Shown here: positions 16,295 through 23,007 of the stretch, piece after piece
Numbering within the stretch: the stretch's first letter is position 1
Layout: each line of letters begins with the position of its first letter
Virus record (IMG/VR): IMGVR_UViG_3300021084_000412
Coordinates: 1-27,290 of that record
Length of the DNA stretch: 27,290 bases
Reading direction: 5' to 3' (one strand)
Source of the DNA: a virus
Program-made: the position numbers and the translations under genes
Notes under the pieces: generated by a model
Told to the model about the DNA's origin: nothing
What the model saw: only the letters and a program-made list of their open reading frames with translations
The model's database searches: none

Positions 16295-17140
16295 TTAATC
16301 TTTATATTTTTTCTCTACACCTAAAAAAGTCTTCACTAATGTAAAATCTTTCTCCTTAGCAACCTCAACAAAATCAGTCCCTAAGAATGTTTTGATAGCT
16401 TTCTCTCTTGCTTCAATATCTAGGGTTGGCGTAGCTGAGTTACTTCCTATAGGAACAGCAGACCCTTCTACAGCAATAGCCTTGGTTACAGCGATAAAAT
16501 ACTCTTTTTTGTCTGCTAAGGACTTATTAGCAATCATTGGGTAGTAAGTCTCCCAGTTCTTCCCAAACTCTCCCTCAGCGTCTTTAACTGCGAAAAAAGT
16601 TTCTACGTACTTCATTCCTACAGAATGATTGTCCACGTATCCGTCTTTGTAATTTTCGTACATTTCCTTGTTTCTAGATTTGTAGATTCTCGCTACAAAT
16701 ACTAAAGCCTGAGTCTTACCTTCAAACTCGTACCCTAAATCTTTCCATTCCATGTCCACAGTCTTGACCTCAACATCAATACCTTTCGCAAGGATATTAT
16801 CGAAGTTAAACTTGTGTTCTTTTAACAGGGGGAGATTTTTGTTCTGTTTAAGCCCCTCATCCCACAAACCATCGATATGAACATCGTCATGCGAGTCCAT
16901 AAATTTAGTTGTGTTGATAGCTACAGTAACAAGTACATGAGGTTCAGCTTTCCCAACCTCAAGAGATAAGCTCTTTACAATCTGTTTTGCAGCCTCAGAA
17001 ACACCGTCGTAACACGCAATAGAAATACCACAGTCAGTTTCCTTTGTTTGTGCCATTTTTACGGCTAGGATTTCTTGTGATTTATCTACTAGATATTTCA
17101 TCCAGTCTTCTTTGTTTGCAAAGTCTTTTTGCTTTTTCAT
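16295..17140 (-). CDS. Prohead (capsid maturation) protease, S78-like
   Basis: A 281-residue serine protease that processes the capsid delta domain. Visible signatures: DSHDDVHIDGLWDEGL then PLLKEHKFNFDNIL with the probable catalytic His109, and a later DNHSVGMKYVETFF with the probable nucleophile Ser173. The order (DxHxD..., LxEH, SVGM) is that of phage prohead proteases of the S78 family. The ATG at 17140 was chosen; an in-frame TTG at 17164 would overlap the stop of the 57-residue gene. Position between portal and capsid genes is the canonical one. Confidence 0.9.
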   Translation of the reverse strand: MKKQKDFANKEDWMKYLVDKSQEILAVKMAQTKETDCGISIACYDGVSEAAKQIVKSLSLEVGKAEPHVLVTVAINTTKFMDSHDDVHIDGLWDEGLKQNKNLPLLKEHKFNFDNILAKGIDVEVKTVDMEWKDLGYEFEGKTQALVFVARIYKSRNKEMYENYKDGYVDNHSVGMKYVETFFAVKDAEGEFGKNWETYYPMIANKSLADKKEYFIAVTKAIAVEGSAVPIGSNSATPTLDIEAREKAIKTFLGTDFVEVAKEKDFTLVKTFLGVEKKYKD

Positions 17141-17156
17141 GGTTCTTCTGTTTTTA

Positions 17157-17330
17157 TTACTCAATTACTTCCTCTACGACCTCATCTACGATATCCTGTT
17201 CGGATTCTTCTGAGTCTTCTAGCTTCGCTTTAGCGATTCTAGCTTCCAAGTCTTTTTTCTCGGATTCTTTTCTTTCAGCAATCAAAAGCTCTTTGCTCTT
17301 TCCGACTGGTTTGTACGTTCTTGTTTTCAT
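17157..17330 (-). CDS. Small charged protein between portal and protease (57 aa)
   Basis: A 57-residue ORF with a proper ATG, 32 nt after the portal stop and 16 nt before the protease start. It is strongly charged: a basic first third (MKTRTYKPVGKSKE) and a very acidic C-terminus (SEESEQDIVDEVVEEVIE), consistent with one long helix. There is no recognisable domain. The acidic tail could suit a small scaffold or portal-associated protein, but that is speculation. Support for a real gene is context, spacing and a coding-like sequence on the operon strand. Confidence 0.7.
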   Translation of the reverse strand: MKTRTYKPVGKSKELLIAERKESEKKDLEARIAKAKLEDSEESEQDIVDEVVEEVIE

Positions 17331-17362
17331 CTAAAATAGATTTTAGTTAATAATTCTCAAAT

Positions 17363-18592
17363 TTATGAATTTTGATTGACATTACCATCATCATTTGATG
17401 GAATTTCTCTAGTATATTGAATAGGGTTCTCAAATTCACATAATTTCAAAGCGTCACCCCATTTGAATCCATTATCCAAGAATTGTTGCATAGCCTTACC
17501 TTGTAAGAATAACACCTCAAATTTCTTCTTGTTTCTTGAAGCCATTACTGGTAAATGATTGAAATCACCACGTAATTCAAGTCCTTCCCCGACTAAACTA
17601 GTATTGTTGAACGACATACAGATGTCTGTAACTACAGTCTGTAAATTCCCTTGGTAGTAACCAATTAACGCCTCATCATAATTCTTGTAAGCCGATTTAA
17701 TATTCCCGAAATTATAAACATCCGTAGGGATACTAAGCATACCGAAAATAATCGTAGCATCTGCAATCATAGCCTCATCAAGTCCTAAATCCCTAACTGG
17801 AATATGCAAGGATTTGTGGTCTACAGCTGCCGTTGTAACAAGTGCTCTAGTCCTACCATGACCCATCCCGTAAAGACTTTGTAATTTTAGTTCTACGGCT
17901 GATTTTTCCTTTGCAGAAAATGGAATATCGTTAGAGCCTTTAGAAGAAATTAATTCCTTCCCATTCGTCTCGATAATGATACCTTTTGCTAATTGTGCTT
18001 TATGCGAATTGTGTAACGTTTCCATGACGGCTTTCAATCTAGAAATAGGCTCAATAGTCTCATTGTCGTTCATCCCAGCTGGTTGGTCATAGAAGAAAAT
18101 CAACTCATCCAAAGGAATTTCCTCTCCTTTATCACCGTACTTCAACTTCAATTCAGAAGAATCGTTAAGCCAATCATCCTCAGTCAAATTCTCAGGGAAT
18201 TCAAGGTCATTATTGTTAAGGACAATTAAATCAGTGTCCCTGAAACCAATAACAGCTTTTCTTCTCACTACAGCACAGCCGTACACCATTCTAGCCATAT
18301 ATATGGACTGCATAAGGTCAATTTGCGTGTGAAATTTGTTTGGATTGGATAATAAGTCAATTAACGGGTGGTCTATTTTTTCCTCCCCTGTTTCCTTGTC
18401 AACGACCTTATATTTTGCACGAGCAAAATGCCCTGTTGCAAATACAAGTCCACTGGTAAGCAGAAAATGATTAGCTGCATAGTATGAATAAGAATTGTTA
18501 CTACAATCGGCAATCAGTTCATTAATGTAATATCCGTTGGCTTGTTTTGTAAGCCTCAGGTTTGTTTTGTTAAAAAAAGATTGTAAACTCAT
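17363..18592 (-). CDS. Portal protein
   Basis: A 409-residue phage portal protein (HK97-type), the dodecameric ring at the capsid vertex through which DNA is packaged. Family features include an N-terminal region with DHPLIDLLSNPNKFHTQIDLM, the central LIFFYDQPAGMNDNETIEPISRLKA, and a stem-region segment EAMIADATIIFGMLSIPTDVYNFGN. The ATG at 18592 was chosen over a TTG at 18613, because the TTG is part of a TATATTTG promoter box. It is the first gene of the minus-strand late operon and faces away from the large terminase, although in most related phages the two are in line. Confidence 0.93.
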   Translation of the reverse strand: MSLQSFFNKTNLRLTKQANGYYINELIADCSNNSYSYYAANHFLLTSGLVFATGHFARAKYKVVDKETGEEKIDHPLIDLLSNPNKFHTQIDLMQSIYMARMVYGCAVVRRKAVIGFRDTDLIVLNNNDLEFPENLTEDDWLNDSSELKLKYGDKGEEIPLDELIFFYDQPAGMNDNETIEPISRLKAVMETLHNSHKAQLAKGIIIETNGKELISSKGSNDIPFSAKEKSAVELKLQSLYGMGHGRTRALVTTAAVDHKSLHIPVRDLGLDEAMIADATIIFGMLSIPTDVYNFGNIKSAYKNYDEALIGYYQGNLQTVVTDICMSFNNTSLVGEGLELRGDFNHLPVMASRNKKKFEVLFLQGKAMQQFLDNGFKWGDALKLCEFENPIQYTREIPSNDDGNVNQNS

Positions 18593-18610
18593 TGTATGTA
18601 TATTTATACG

Positions 18611-18618
18611 CAAATATA
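18611..18618 (-). promoter_or_regulatory. Late operon promoter -7 box upstream of portal
   Basis: On the minus strand TATATTTG fits the -7 consensus TAnnTTTG exactly, 18 nt ahead of the portal ATG. A clean TTG at -33 was not found (nearest CTG at 18635-18637), so it may need an activator. It would be the first promoter of the structural operon. Confidence 0.45.
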
Positions 18619-18649
18619 TGTAAATAAAAGAAAACAGAATACATTTATT

Positions 18650-18679
18650 TTGCTTAGTGCTAAAATATGACTACATTTG
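18650..18679 (+). promoter_or_regulatory. Promoter of the packaging cassette
   Basis: TTG (18650-18652), a 19-nt spacer and TACATTTG (18672-18679) fit the Bacteroidota vegetative promoter TTG-N17-23-TAnnTTTG exactly. Transcription would start near 18685, about 25 nt before the ATG of the ribbon-helix-helix gene. It is divergent from the portal-side -7 box, with only 53 nt between the two. Confidence 0.75.
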
Positions 18680-18710
18680 ACCTTTAATAACTAATCAAAA
18701 ATTACACATC

Positions 18711-18908
18711 ATGCTAGATAACAATTCAAGAAGTGACGATAAAATGGGTTCAATCAATGTAAGAGTTGATAAGGATTTGAAAAGAGATTTTAAAGCAGCT
18801 GTTGTTGAGAATGGTCTAAATCAAACAGACATAATCGTCTCAATGTTAGAGAGTTATGTTCAAAAAACAGCAGAAAGAAAAGCTAAGAGATTAGCAGAAA
18901 AAAAATAA
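18711..18908 (+). CDS. Ribbon-helix-helix DNA-binding protein, probable regulator
   Basis: A 65-residue protein with the ribbon-helix-helix pattern: a short strand SINVRVD (14-20), helix A KDLKRDFKAAVVENG (21-35), a turn LN, and helix B QTDIIVSMLESYVQK (38-52), followed by a basic tail. Such proteins bind DNA as dimers through the paired strands and usually repress promoters. It is the first gene after the divergent promoter pair, so autoregulation or control of the late operon is plausible. An in-frame ATG at codon 12 would still keep the full domain. Some phage terminase small subunits also use small DNA-binding folds, so a role in packaging-site recognition cannot be excluded. Confidence 0.75.
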   Translation: MLDNNSRSDDKMGSINVRVDKDLKRDFKAAVVENGLNQTDIIVSMLESYVQKTAERKAKRLAEKK

Positions 18909-18914
18909 GAAATT

Positions 18915-19439
18915 ATGCCTATAGACGACTTTGACTACGATATCGACGAAATGGAAGAGAAAGCCAAAAGTCGAAATACTGGTTCGAATGAAGACGATGG
19001 CGTGGCATCTGAAGGGTTTCTAGACCAACCAGCCCCTTTTTATAACGACCTCGAAAGAGAGGAAGCTCATTTAACAAAAGAGGAATTGGAAGAAAGAGGT
19101 GATGATTACCACTTTGCTAAGCTGATTGCAGCTTTAGGAGGTGCTCACGCTGCTAGGATGAGTGACCTATTACACAGGATGCCTGATAATCAATTCAGGA
19201 CTACGTATATGACATTAATCGAATACGCTATTCCAAAACTTGCAAGAACTACAGCAGAAGCTAAAAACGTCGATAATAAAATCGAAACACACGTTGAGGT
19301 TCAAGCGAGGGATGGCTCAGAAGCTATCGAAATTGCAAACGAAATTAACTCACTGAATGAGGAAAATAAAGTAAGGCAATTACACAAACCTACTCTAGAA
19401 CAATTACTAGAGAAACAAGGTGAAACAGCAGAAGAATAA
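18915..19439 (+). CDS. Terminase small subunit candidate
   Basis: A 174-residue, acidic protein directly upstream of the nuclease and large terminase genes. The first 65 residues are very acidic (DDFDYDIDEMEEKAKS). The central helical part includes DNQFRTTYMTLIEYAIPKLARTTAEAK (about 92-118); a length-conserved Y-x-LIEY-x-PKLA pattern like this is seen in small terminase-type proteins of Bacteroidota phages. The small subunit recognises the packaging site and feeds DNA to the large subunit. No helix-turn-helix motif is obvious, so the call relies on position, size and that helical motif. It begins 6 nt after the regulator gene. Confidence 0.65.
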   Translation: MPIDDFDYDIDEMEEKAKSRNTGSNEDDGVASEGFLDQPAPFYNDLEREEAHLTKEELEERGDDYHFAKLIAALGGAHAARMSDLLHRMPDNQFRTTYMTLIEYAIPKLARTTAEAKNVDNKIETHVEVQARDGSEAIEIANEINSLNEENKVRQLHKPTLEQLLEKQGETAEE

Positions 19440-19460
19440 ATATTAACGACGACAAAATTA

Positions 19461-19841
19461 ATGCAAATGAACGATTACTCAGAAGACAGAATCCAACAAG
19501 ATTGCTATATGTGGTTCAACAACAATTTCAGAAATTTAAGAAAGATGTTATTTGCCGTTCCTAACGGTGGAAAACGTGATGTCGTAGAGGCAAAAAGAAT
19601 GAAAGCAACTGGAACGGTTTCAGGTGTCTCAGATTTGATTTTGGCTTACGGTGGTACTTGTCACTTTATCGAAATGAAAACCTCTACAGGTAGACAAGAC
19701 GACGAGCAAGTAAAATTTCAAAAAGGTGTTGAAGCTCAGGGCATGAATTACTACTTATGTAGAACTTTAGAAGATTTCATACGAATAGTAAAAAACATCG
19801 TACATGAAACTGAATTTCAAAACCACAAAAGTATATCATAA
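19461..19841 (+). CDS. VRR-NUC domain nuclease
   Basis: A 126-residue single-domain nuclease of the PD-(D/E)xK superfamily. The VRR-NUC hallmarks are in order: DRIQQDCYMWF (9-19), FAVPNGGKRD (31-40), EAKRMKATGTVSGVSDLIL (43-61) with Asp58, FIEMKT with Glu71 and Lys73, and a DEQVKFQ segment with Gln83. Stand-alone VRR-NUC proteins in phages are linked to structure-specific cleavage such as resolving branched DNA. Its 3' end overlaps the large terminase by 38 nt, so the two are probably co-translated. Clearing branches before packaging is an inferred role. A second in-frame ATG two codons on is an alternative start. Confidence 0.9.
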   Translation: MQMNDYSEDRIQQDCYMWFNNNFRNLRKMLFAVPNGGKRDVVEAKRMKATGTVSGVSDLILAYGGTCHFIEMKTSTGRQDDEQVKFQKGVEAQGMNYYLCRTLEDFIRIVKNIVHETEFQNHKSIS

Positions 19842-21114
19842 GATAGTCAATGCTTATAACACCTACGACTGGAACTTAGAACGAACTCTCGATGGAGGGT
19901 TCGACGTGGTTTGGGGTCGTAAGTATAAATACATTATTAATAAAGGTGGTTCGAGGTCGTCCAAGACTTACAGCTTACTTCAGTATTTTGCGTTGATTAT
20001 GCTCAAACGAAAAGATTTAAAAATCACCGTTTGGAGAAACGAGAAAGTAACTTGCAAGGGTACTGCCATGGAGGATTTTAAAAAGATTCTCTTAACTACT
20101 GACGGACTTTTTGATAAGTTCGAAGAAAACAAGACTAAAGGATTTTTCAGGTGTAAATCTACAAACGCTATGATTCTTTTTGAAGGTGGTGACAATGACC
20201 AAAAAGTACATGGTTTGGCTCAGCACATTTCTTTCTTTAATGAGGCTTCAGAATTTGGTCTAGATGTTTACAGACAGATTTCACAACGTACCGAGGAAAC
20301 TTGTTTCTTTGACTTCAATCCATCTAAACAATTTTGGCTAGAATCTTTCAAAAATAACGATAGAGCTATTTTTATGCACTCGACGTATAAAGATAATGCT
20401 TTTGTTACCTCATCCATTATCGAGAGATTGGAAGGGTATTTGCCATGGAATCCTGAGGATATGCACTTGCCTAAAGAAGAAAGGAGACCACACGAGAAAA
20501 ACGTGGCAAATGGTACAGCTTCGGAATTTCACTACCTAGTTTATTGTGAAGGATTTGGTTCTGAGAAACCTGACCTTATTCACGGTGGTTGGAGAAAATG
20601 TAAGAATGACCTGTTCGATATGCTTCCTTTTGAAACTACACTTGGAATCGATTTTGGTTCAGCAAAACCTACAGCAGTTGTGAATGTGAAATGGGATGGT
20701 GGAAGAAATTTCTACGTTGACCAATTATGTTACGAGCCGATTAGAAAACTACATACAGATTTAGCTGAGACAATTATCTCAAAAGTTCAAGGATGCTGTG
20801 ATTACGAAGAGGTTGAATCAGTTTGTGATTCAGCTAAGAAATCGTACATGAACGACCTTACCAATGGTGGATTCCAAGTTATCCCAGCAAAAAAAGGTAA
20901 CGATTCAATCCAACGTGGAAATGATAAAATCGATGAATACAATATTTATGTAACAGAACGCTCGAAAGATATCCATGAAGAACAGGAAAACTACACTTTC
21001 CTGAAAGATAGATATGGTTTGGCTACGGACAAGCCCGACCCACATTGCGAAGACCACCTCATGGATGCTATCAGGTATGCTATAGAGTGGATTTGTAGGT
21101 CAAATGGTTTGTAG
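19804..21114 (+). CDS. terL: Terminase large subunit (packaging ATPase/nuclease)
   Basis: A 436-residue packaging motor. The N-terminal ATPase shows a Walker A-type loop GGSRSSKT (48-55), a Walker B segment ISFFNEAS (142-149) with Glu147, and a coupling motif FFDFNPS (168-174). The C-terminal RNase H-like nuclease has LGIDFGSAKPT with Asp283, CDSAKK with Asp342, and HCEDHLMDAIRYA with acidic Asp417/Asp421. All parts expected for a headful or cos-type terminase are present and intact. The gene overlaps the nuclease gene upstream and is followed by a rho-independent terminator. It points away from the portal gene, which is unusual. Confidence 0.95.
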   Translation: MKLNFKTTKVYHKIVNAYNTYDWNLERTLDGGFDVVWGRKYKYIINKGGSRSSKTYSLLQYFALIMLKRKDLKITVWRNEKVTCKGTAMEDFKKILLTTDGLFDKFEENKTKGFFRCKSTNAMILFEGGDNDQKVHGLAQHISFFNEASEFGLDVYRQISQRTEETCFFDFNPSKQFWLESFKNNDRAIFMHSTYKDNAFVTSSIIERLEGYLPWNPEDMHLPKEERRPHEKNVANGTASEFHYLVYCEGFGSEKPDLIHGGWRKCKNDLFDMLPFETTLGIDFGSAKPTAVVNVKWDGGRNFYVDQLCYEPIRKLHTDLAETIISKVQGCCDYEEVESVCDSAKKSYMNDLTNGGFQVIPAKKGNDSIQRGNDKIDEYNIYVTERSKDIHEEQENYTFLKDRYGLATDKPDPHCEDHLMDAIRYAIEWICRSNGL

Positions 21115-21131
21115 GCTGTTAAACTTCAATA

Positions 21132-21159
21132 ACACCCACCACCCACCACCCACCCCACA
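21132..21159. repeat. C-rich tandem CACCCAC tract
   Basis: Three CACCCAC-type units followed by CCCC lie just before the terminator. The minus strand reads as repeated GGGTG/GGGG runs with one- to three-base gaps, a pattern that can form a G-quadruplex. No gene is here. Confidence 0.7.
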
Positions 21160-21189
21160 CCCTCGATTTAGTTATCGGGGGTTTTTTTT
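21160..21189 (+). terminator. Rho-independent terminator after the large terminase
   Basis: CCCTCGAT pairs with ATCGGGGG (one T-G pair) around loop TTAGTT, followed by eight T. It lies 45 nt after the large terminase stop. The stem-loop is nearly the same as the one closing the small-gene operon at 25077. Confidence 0.9.
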
Positions 21190-21416
21190 GTGTGTTTCAG
21201 GCTGAGGGAGCGATTTCCAGCCCTCCTAAGCGATAGTTTGGTAGTAAGTAGCACAAGATGTAGGCTGAGGTGTGTTTAAGGCGGTGTGGTAGCCCGAGAG
21301 TGAGCCAGTCAGAAAACAAGCAGCCAAACTTCAATTTTTGGGATTAGTTTGGGACTATCTCGTCAATTTTGGGTCTCCTGTCAGGTCGTTTTTGAAGTTT
21401 AAGAGCCTTTCAAAAA
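21190..21416. other. Gene-free stretch with short repeats
   Basis: No credible ORF was seen. The region holds two copies of GGCTGAGG (about 21200 and 21264), three TTTGGG-type words between 21335 and 21373, and an inverted pair AAACTTCAA (21326-21334) / TTGAAGTTT (21392-21400). AAACTTCAA also occurs at 21121 and at 23699. Base composition is richer in G than the coding regions around it. Confidence 0.6.
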
Positions 21417-21713
21417 GGTGGTAAGGTGGTACGACGGTGGTACGCCTTTTTTTTCGTTTACCACCTCGGAAGCCCACGCTACCACTACAAAATCGAGCAA
21501 AAGTGGTAAGGTGGTAAGAAAAAAGCCGTTTGACTTCCCACAGAAAAAAAAGTGCCGTTTTTTTTTAGTGCACCCACAATCTTCCATATTTATACCACTT
21601 TCTTATTATTATTAATTAATAATAAATAAAGAGTTAATAATGAGGAAGTTAGCTCAAAAAAAAGGTGGTAAAAAAGGTGGTAAGCCGAGTGGTATGGGGT
21701 GGTAAAAGTGGTA
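21417..21713. repeat. GGTGGTA iteron-like array around an A/T block
   Basis: Ten direct copies of (G)GTGGTA begin at 21417, 21425, 21436, 21503, 21510, 21664, 21676, 21689, 21698 and 21708. Three inverted copies (TACCAC or TACCACC) begin at 21459, 21480 and 21593. Spacing inside the clusters is 8-12 bp. Two clusters flank a block made almost only of A and T (about 21586-21645). Such arrays with an A/T block are typical of protein-binding sites such as replication origins or packaging sites, but the function here is not shown by the sequence. Confidence 0.8.
21606..21625. repeat. Perfect 20-bp A/T palindrome
   Basis: TTATTATTAATTAATAATAA is its own reverse complement. It lies in the middle of the GGTGGTA array, in a stretch of about 40 bases with almost no G or C, and could be a melting element or dimeric protein site. 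Confidence 0.85.
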
Positions 21714-21864
21714 AGGGGCGAGATTGCGATACGGGGGAAAAATTGGGAAAAAAATGTGTCCGCCACTAGAGCCAGCCCCCCCTCCCCTGTTTTTTTAAGG
21801 GACTCCTAGCCTTATTTAGAATGAATACAAATATAGTCACTTGTCTAATTTTGTCTAGATTATA
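21714..21864. other. Gene-free stretch with homopolymer runs
   Basis: Contains runs of G5, A5, A7, C7 (21776-21782) and T7, then an A/T-rich stretch leading into the promoter. No ORF or clear secondary structure was found. Confidence 0.5.
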
Positions 21865-21896
21865 TTAGGTGGGAACGTATAAAAGCCTTATCTTTG
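21865..21896 (+). promoter_or_regulatory. Promoter of the small-gene operon
   Basis: TATCTTTG (21889-21896) is an exact TAnnTTTG box. A TTA, one base off the TTG consensus, lies 21 nt upstream. Transcription would start near 21902, giving a leader of about 65 nt with a hairpin in it. Confidence 0.6.
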
Positions 21897-21933
21897 AACA
21901 GAGGGAACGACAGACGGTCAACCCCATAACAGA

Positions 21934-21948
21934 CTGCCAAAATGGCAG
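21934..21948 (+). promoter_or_regulatory. Leader hairpin or operator
   Basis: CTGCCA-AAA-TGGCAG is a perfect 6-bp inverted repeat in the leader, 19 nt before the first gene. It could be an RNA hairpin controlling translation or an operator for a dimeric regulator. Confidence 0.5.
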
Positions 21949-21967
21949 CATCTAAATATATCATATT

Positions 21968-22480
21968 ATGACAACAGTTTATCCACACACCGCAAGACTA
22001 CAAAGATGCAAGGCTAGCGTGCCTTTTAGCTTAGCCCTAAACAAGTATATACAATCGTGGTACGACCAGCACAAGGACTACATTGTATTCACAGACACAG
22101 ATGATTTTGATGAAAATGATATCGAAGGGACTTTTAGACGTCACAAGCTTAGATACTCTGAGACAGGCAAAATACACGTTTGGACCGGTTCATCTGAGAA
22201 CACTATCTTTGGAGACCCTAAAATCAATCATATGTTTAGAGCGTGGCACGATTGCACTCATATTGTTAACGACCTAGGATATGAGCCACTTAATGAAATC
22301 TTAGTAGGTAAAATACAAGCTGAGCAGCTGCCGTACTCATGGAGATTTGAACGTGATTTAATTGATGCCGAGGTAACAGGACAGGTACTATACTTTGTCG
22401 CAAATAACGAGTTTATAAGCGACCAACGTCAATTCACATTGGACTATCTTAACAACAAGCACCGTTCTATATTATGCTAA
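21968..22480 (+). CDS. Conserved-type protein with WHDCTH motif, possible metal-binding enzyme
   Basis: A 170-residue protein, first in the small-gene operon. The distinctive part is HMFRAWHDCTHIV (88-100) with His94 and His98 in an H-x3-H arrangement, followed by DAEVTGQVLYF (133-143) with Glu135 and then SDQRQFTLDY (151-160). Two His on one helix turn and a Glu on a later helix are what a small metal-dependent helical protein could use, but no known family was confidently recognised. The N-terminal 80 residues are mixed and acidic in the middle (TDTDDFDENDIEG). Its stop overlaps the next start by 7 nt. Function is unknown; an early role is suggested by the promoter placement. Confidence 0.8.
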   Translation: MTTVYPHTARLQRCKASVPFSLALNKYIQSWYDQHKDYIVFTDTDDFDENDIEGTFRRHKLRYSETGKIHVWTGSSENTIFGDPKINHMFRAWHDCTHIVNDLGYEPLNEILVGKIQAEQLPYSWRFERDLIDAEVTGQVLYFVANNEFISDQRQFTLDYLNNKHRSILC

Positions 22481-22668
22481 GCGATAGAGATAAGGCAATC
22501 AGAAAGGAAATTAACATAATTGCAGCCCTCTATAATTTGGGGGTTGCATCCAACCTCACAACGATTGTAAGCGACTCAAACGAGACAGCAGACCAATTCT
22601 ATACGGTTACATCTTTTATGGCTTCAGGAATAAGATATACACATTATTTCAATAACTCAAAACATTAA
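22474..22668 (+). CDS. Small protein of unknown function (64 aa)
   Basis: A 64-residue protein whose ATG lies inside the last codons of the upstream gene (ATGCTAA overlap of 7 nt), a strong sign of translational coupling. The first half (RDKAIRKEINIIAALYNLGVA) is a basic, amphipathic helix. The second half is polar, with Tyr and His residues at the end. No motif was recognised. Confidence 0.7.
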   Translation: MLSDRDKAIRKEINIIAALYNLGVASNLTTIVSDSNETADQFYTVTSFMASGIRYTHYFNNSKH

Positions 22669-22677
22669 TATATAGTT

Positions 22678-22950
22678 ATGATAAATATACATCGCTCAGT
22701 GCAAGGATTCGACACTTCCGTAAGACTACATACTTTAATATATTGCTATCCGTTCAGTCTAGTTGAGATAGTTTACAATTCTGGGACCGGAAAGAAGACG
22801 GCATTCGCTAGAGTGGGATTCGATAAGGAAGGACGCAGAATAATCAAGACAAAACAAGCATTGCCTAAGAAGGTTCACGAGGTTATAAACAAACATTTTT
22901 TCAACTGTGATATATTCATAACTAAAAATAGACGCAATGCAAGTATTTAA
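22678..22950 (+). CDS. Small basic protein of unknown function (90 aa)
   Basis: A 90-residue, basic protein beginning 9 nt after the previous stop. Residues 17-35 are hydrophobic but broken by Tyr and Pro (LHTLIYCYPFSLVEIVY), so a buried strand is more likely than a membrane segment. The middle (GKKTAFARVGFDKEGRRIIKTKQALPKKV) is rich in Lys and Arg and could contact nucleic acid; that is inference. No family was recognised. Confidence 0.7.
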   Translation: MINIHRSVQGFDTSVRLHTLIYCYPFSLVEIVYNSGTGKKTAFARVGFDKEGRRIIKTKQALPKKVHEVINKHFFNCDIFITKNRRNASI

Positions 22951-23007
22951 TAAAAAATGAAGACAACAGCTAAAAAAGAAAATTACTAATCAATTAAATT
23001 AAAAGTT

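Noticed and set aside
17044-17334. 96-codon plus-strand open frame opposite the protease start
   Set aside because: Ser/Phe/Leu-rich shadow of the charged 57-residue gene and protease N-terminus on the other strand.
17331-17346. CTAAAAT-AG-ATTTTAG palindrome between portal and the 57-residue gene
   Set aside because: A 7-bp A/T-only stem with a 2-base loop is expected by chance in such A/T-rich DNA; no T tract or conservation evidence supports a function.
18593-18613. TTG start for the portal protein at 18613
   Set aside because: The TTG is part of the TATATTTG promoter box, so it would lie upstream of the transcription start. ATG at 18592 is preferred.
21399-21615. Open frames on both strands in the GGTGGTA region
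   Set aside because: Both are made of translated repeats and homopolymers (GG, FFF, KKK, TTT runs), lack coding-like composition and coincide with the repeat array.
22957-22989. 10-codon ORF ahead of the 210-residue gene
   Set aside because: Too short to support, no sequence feature, and the gap is explained as a leader.
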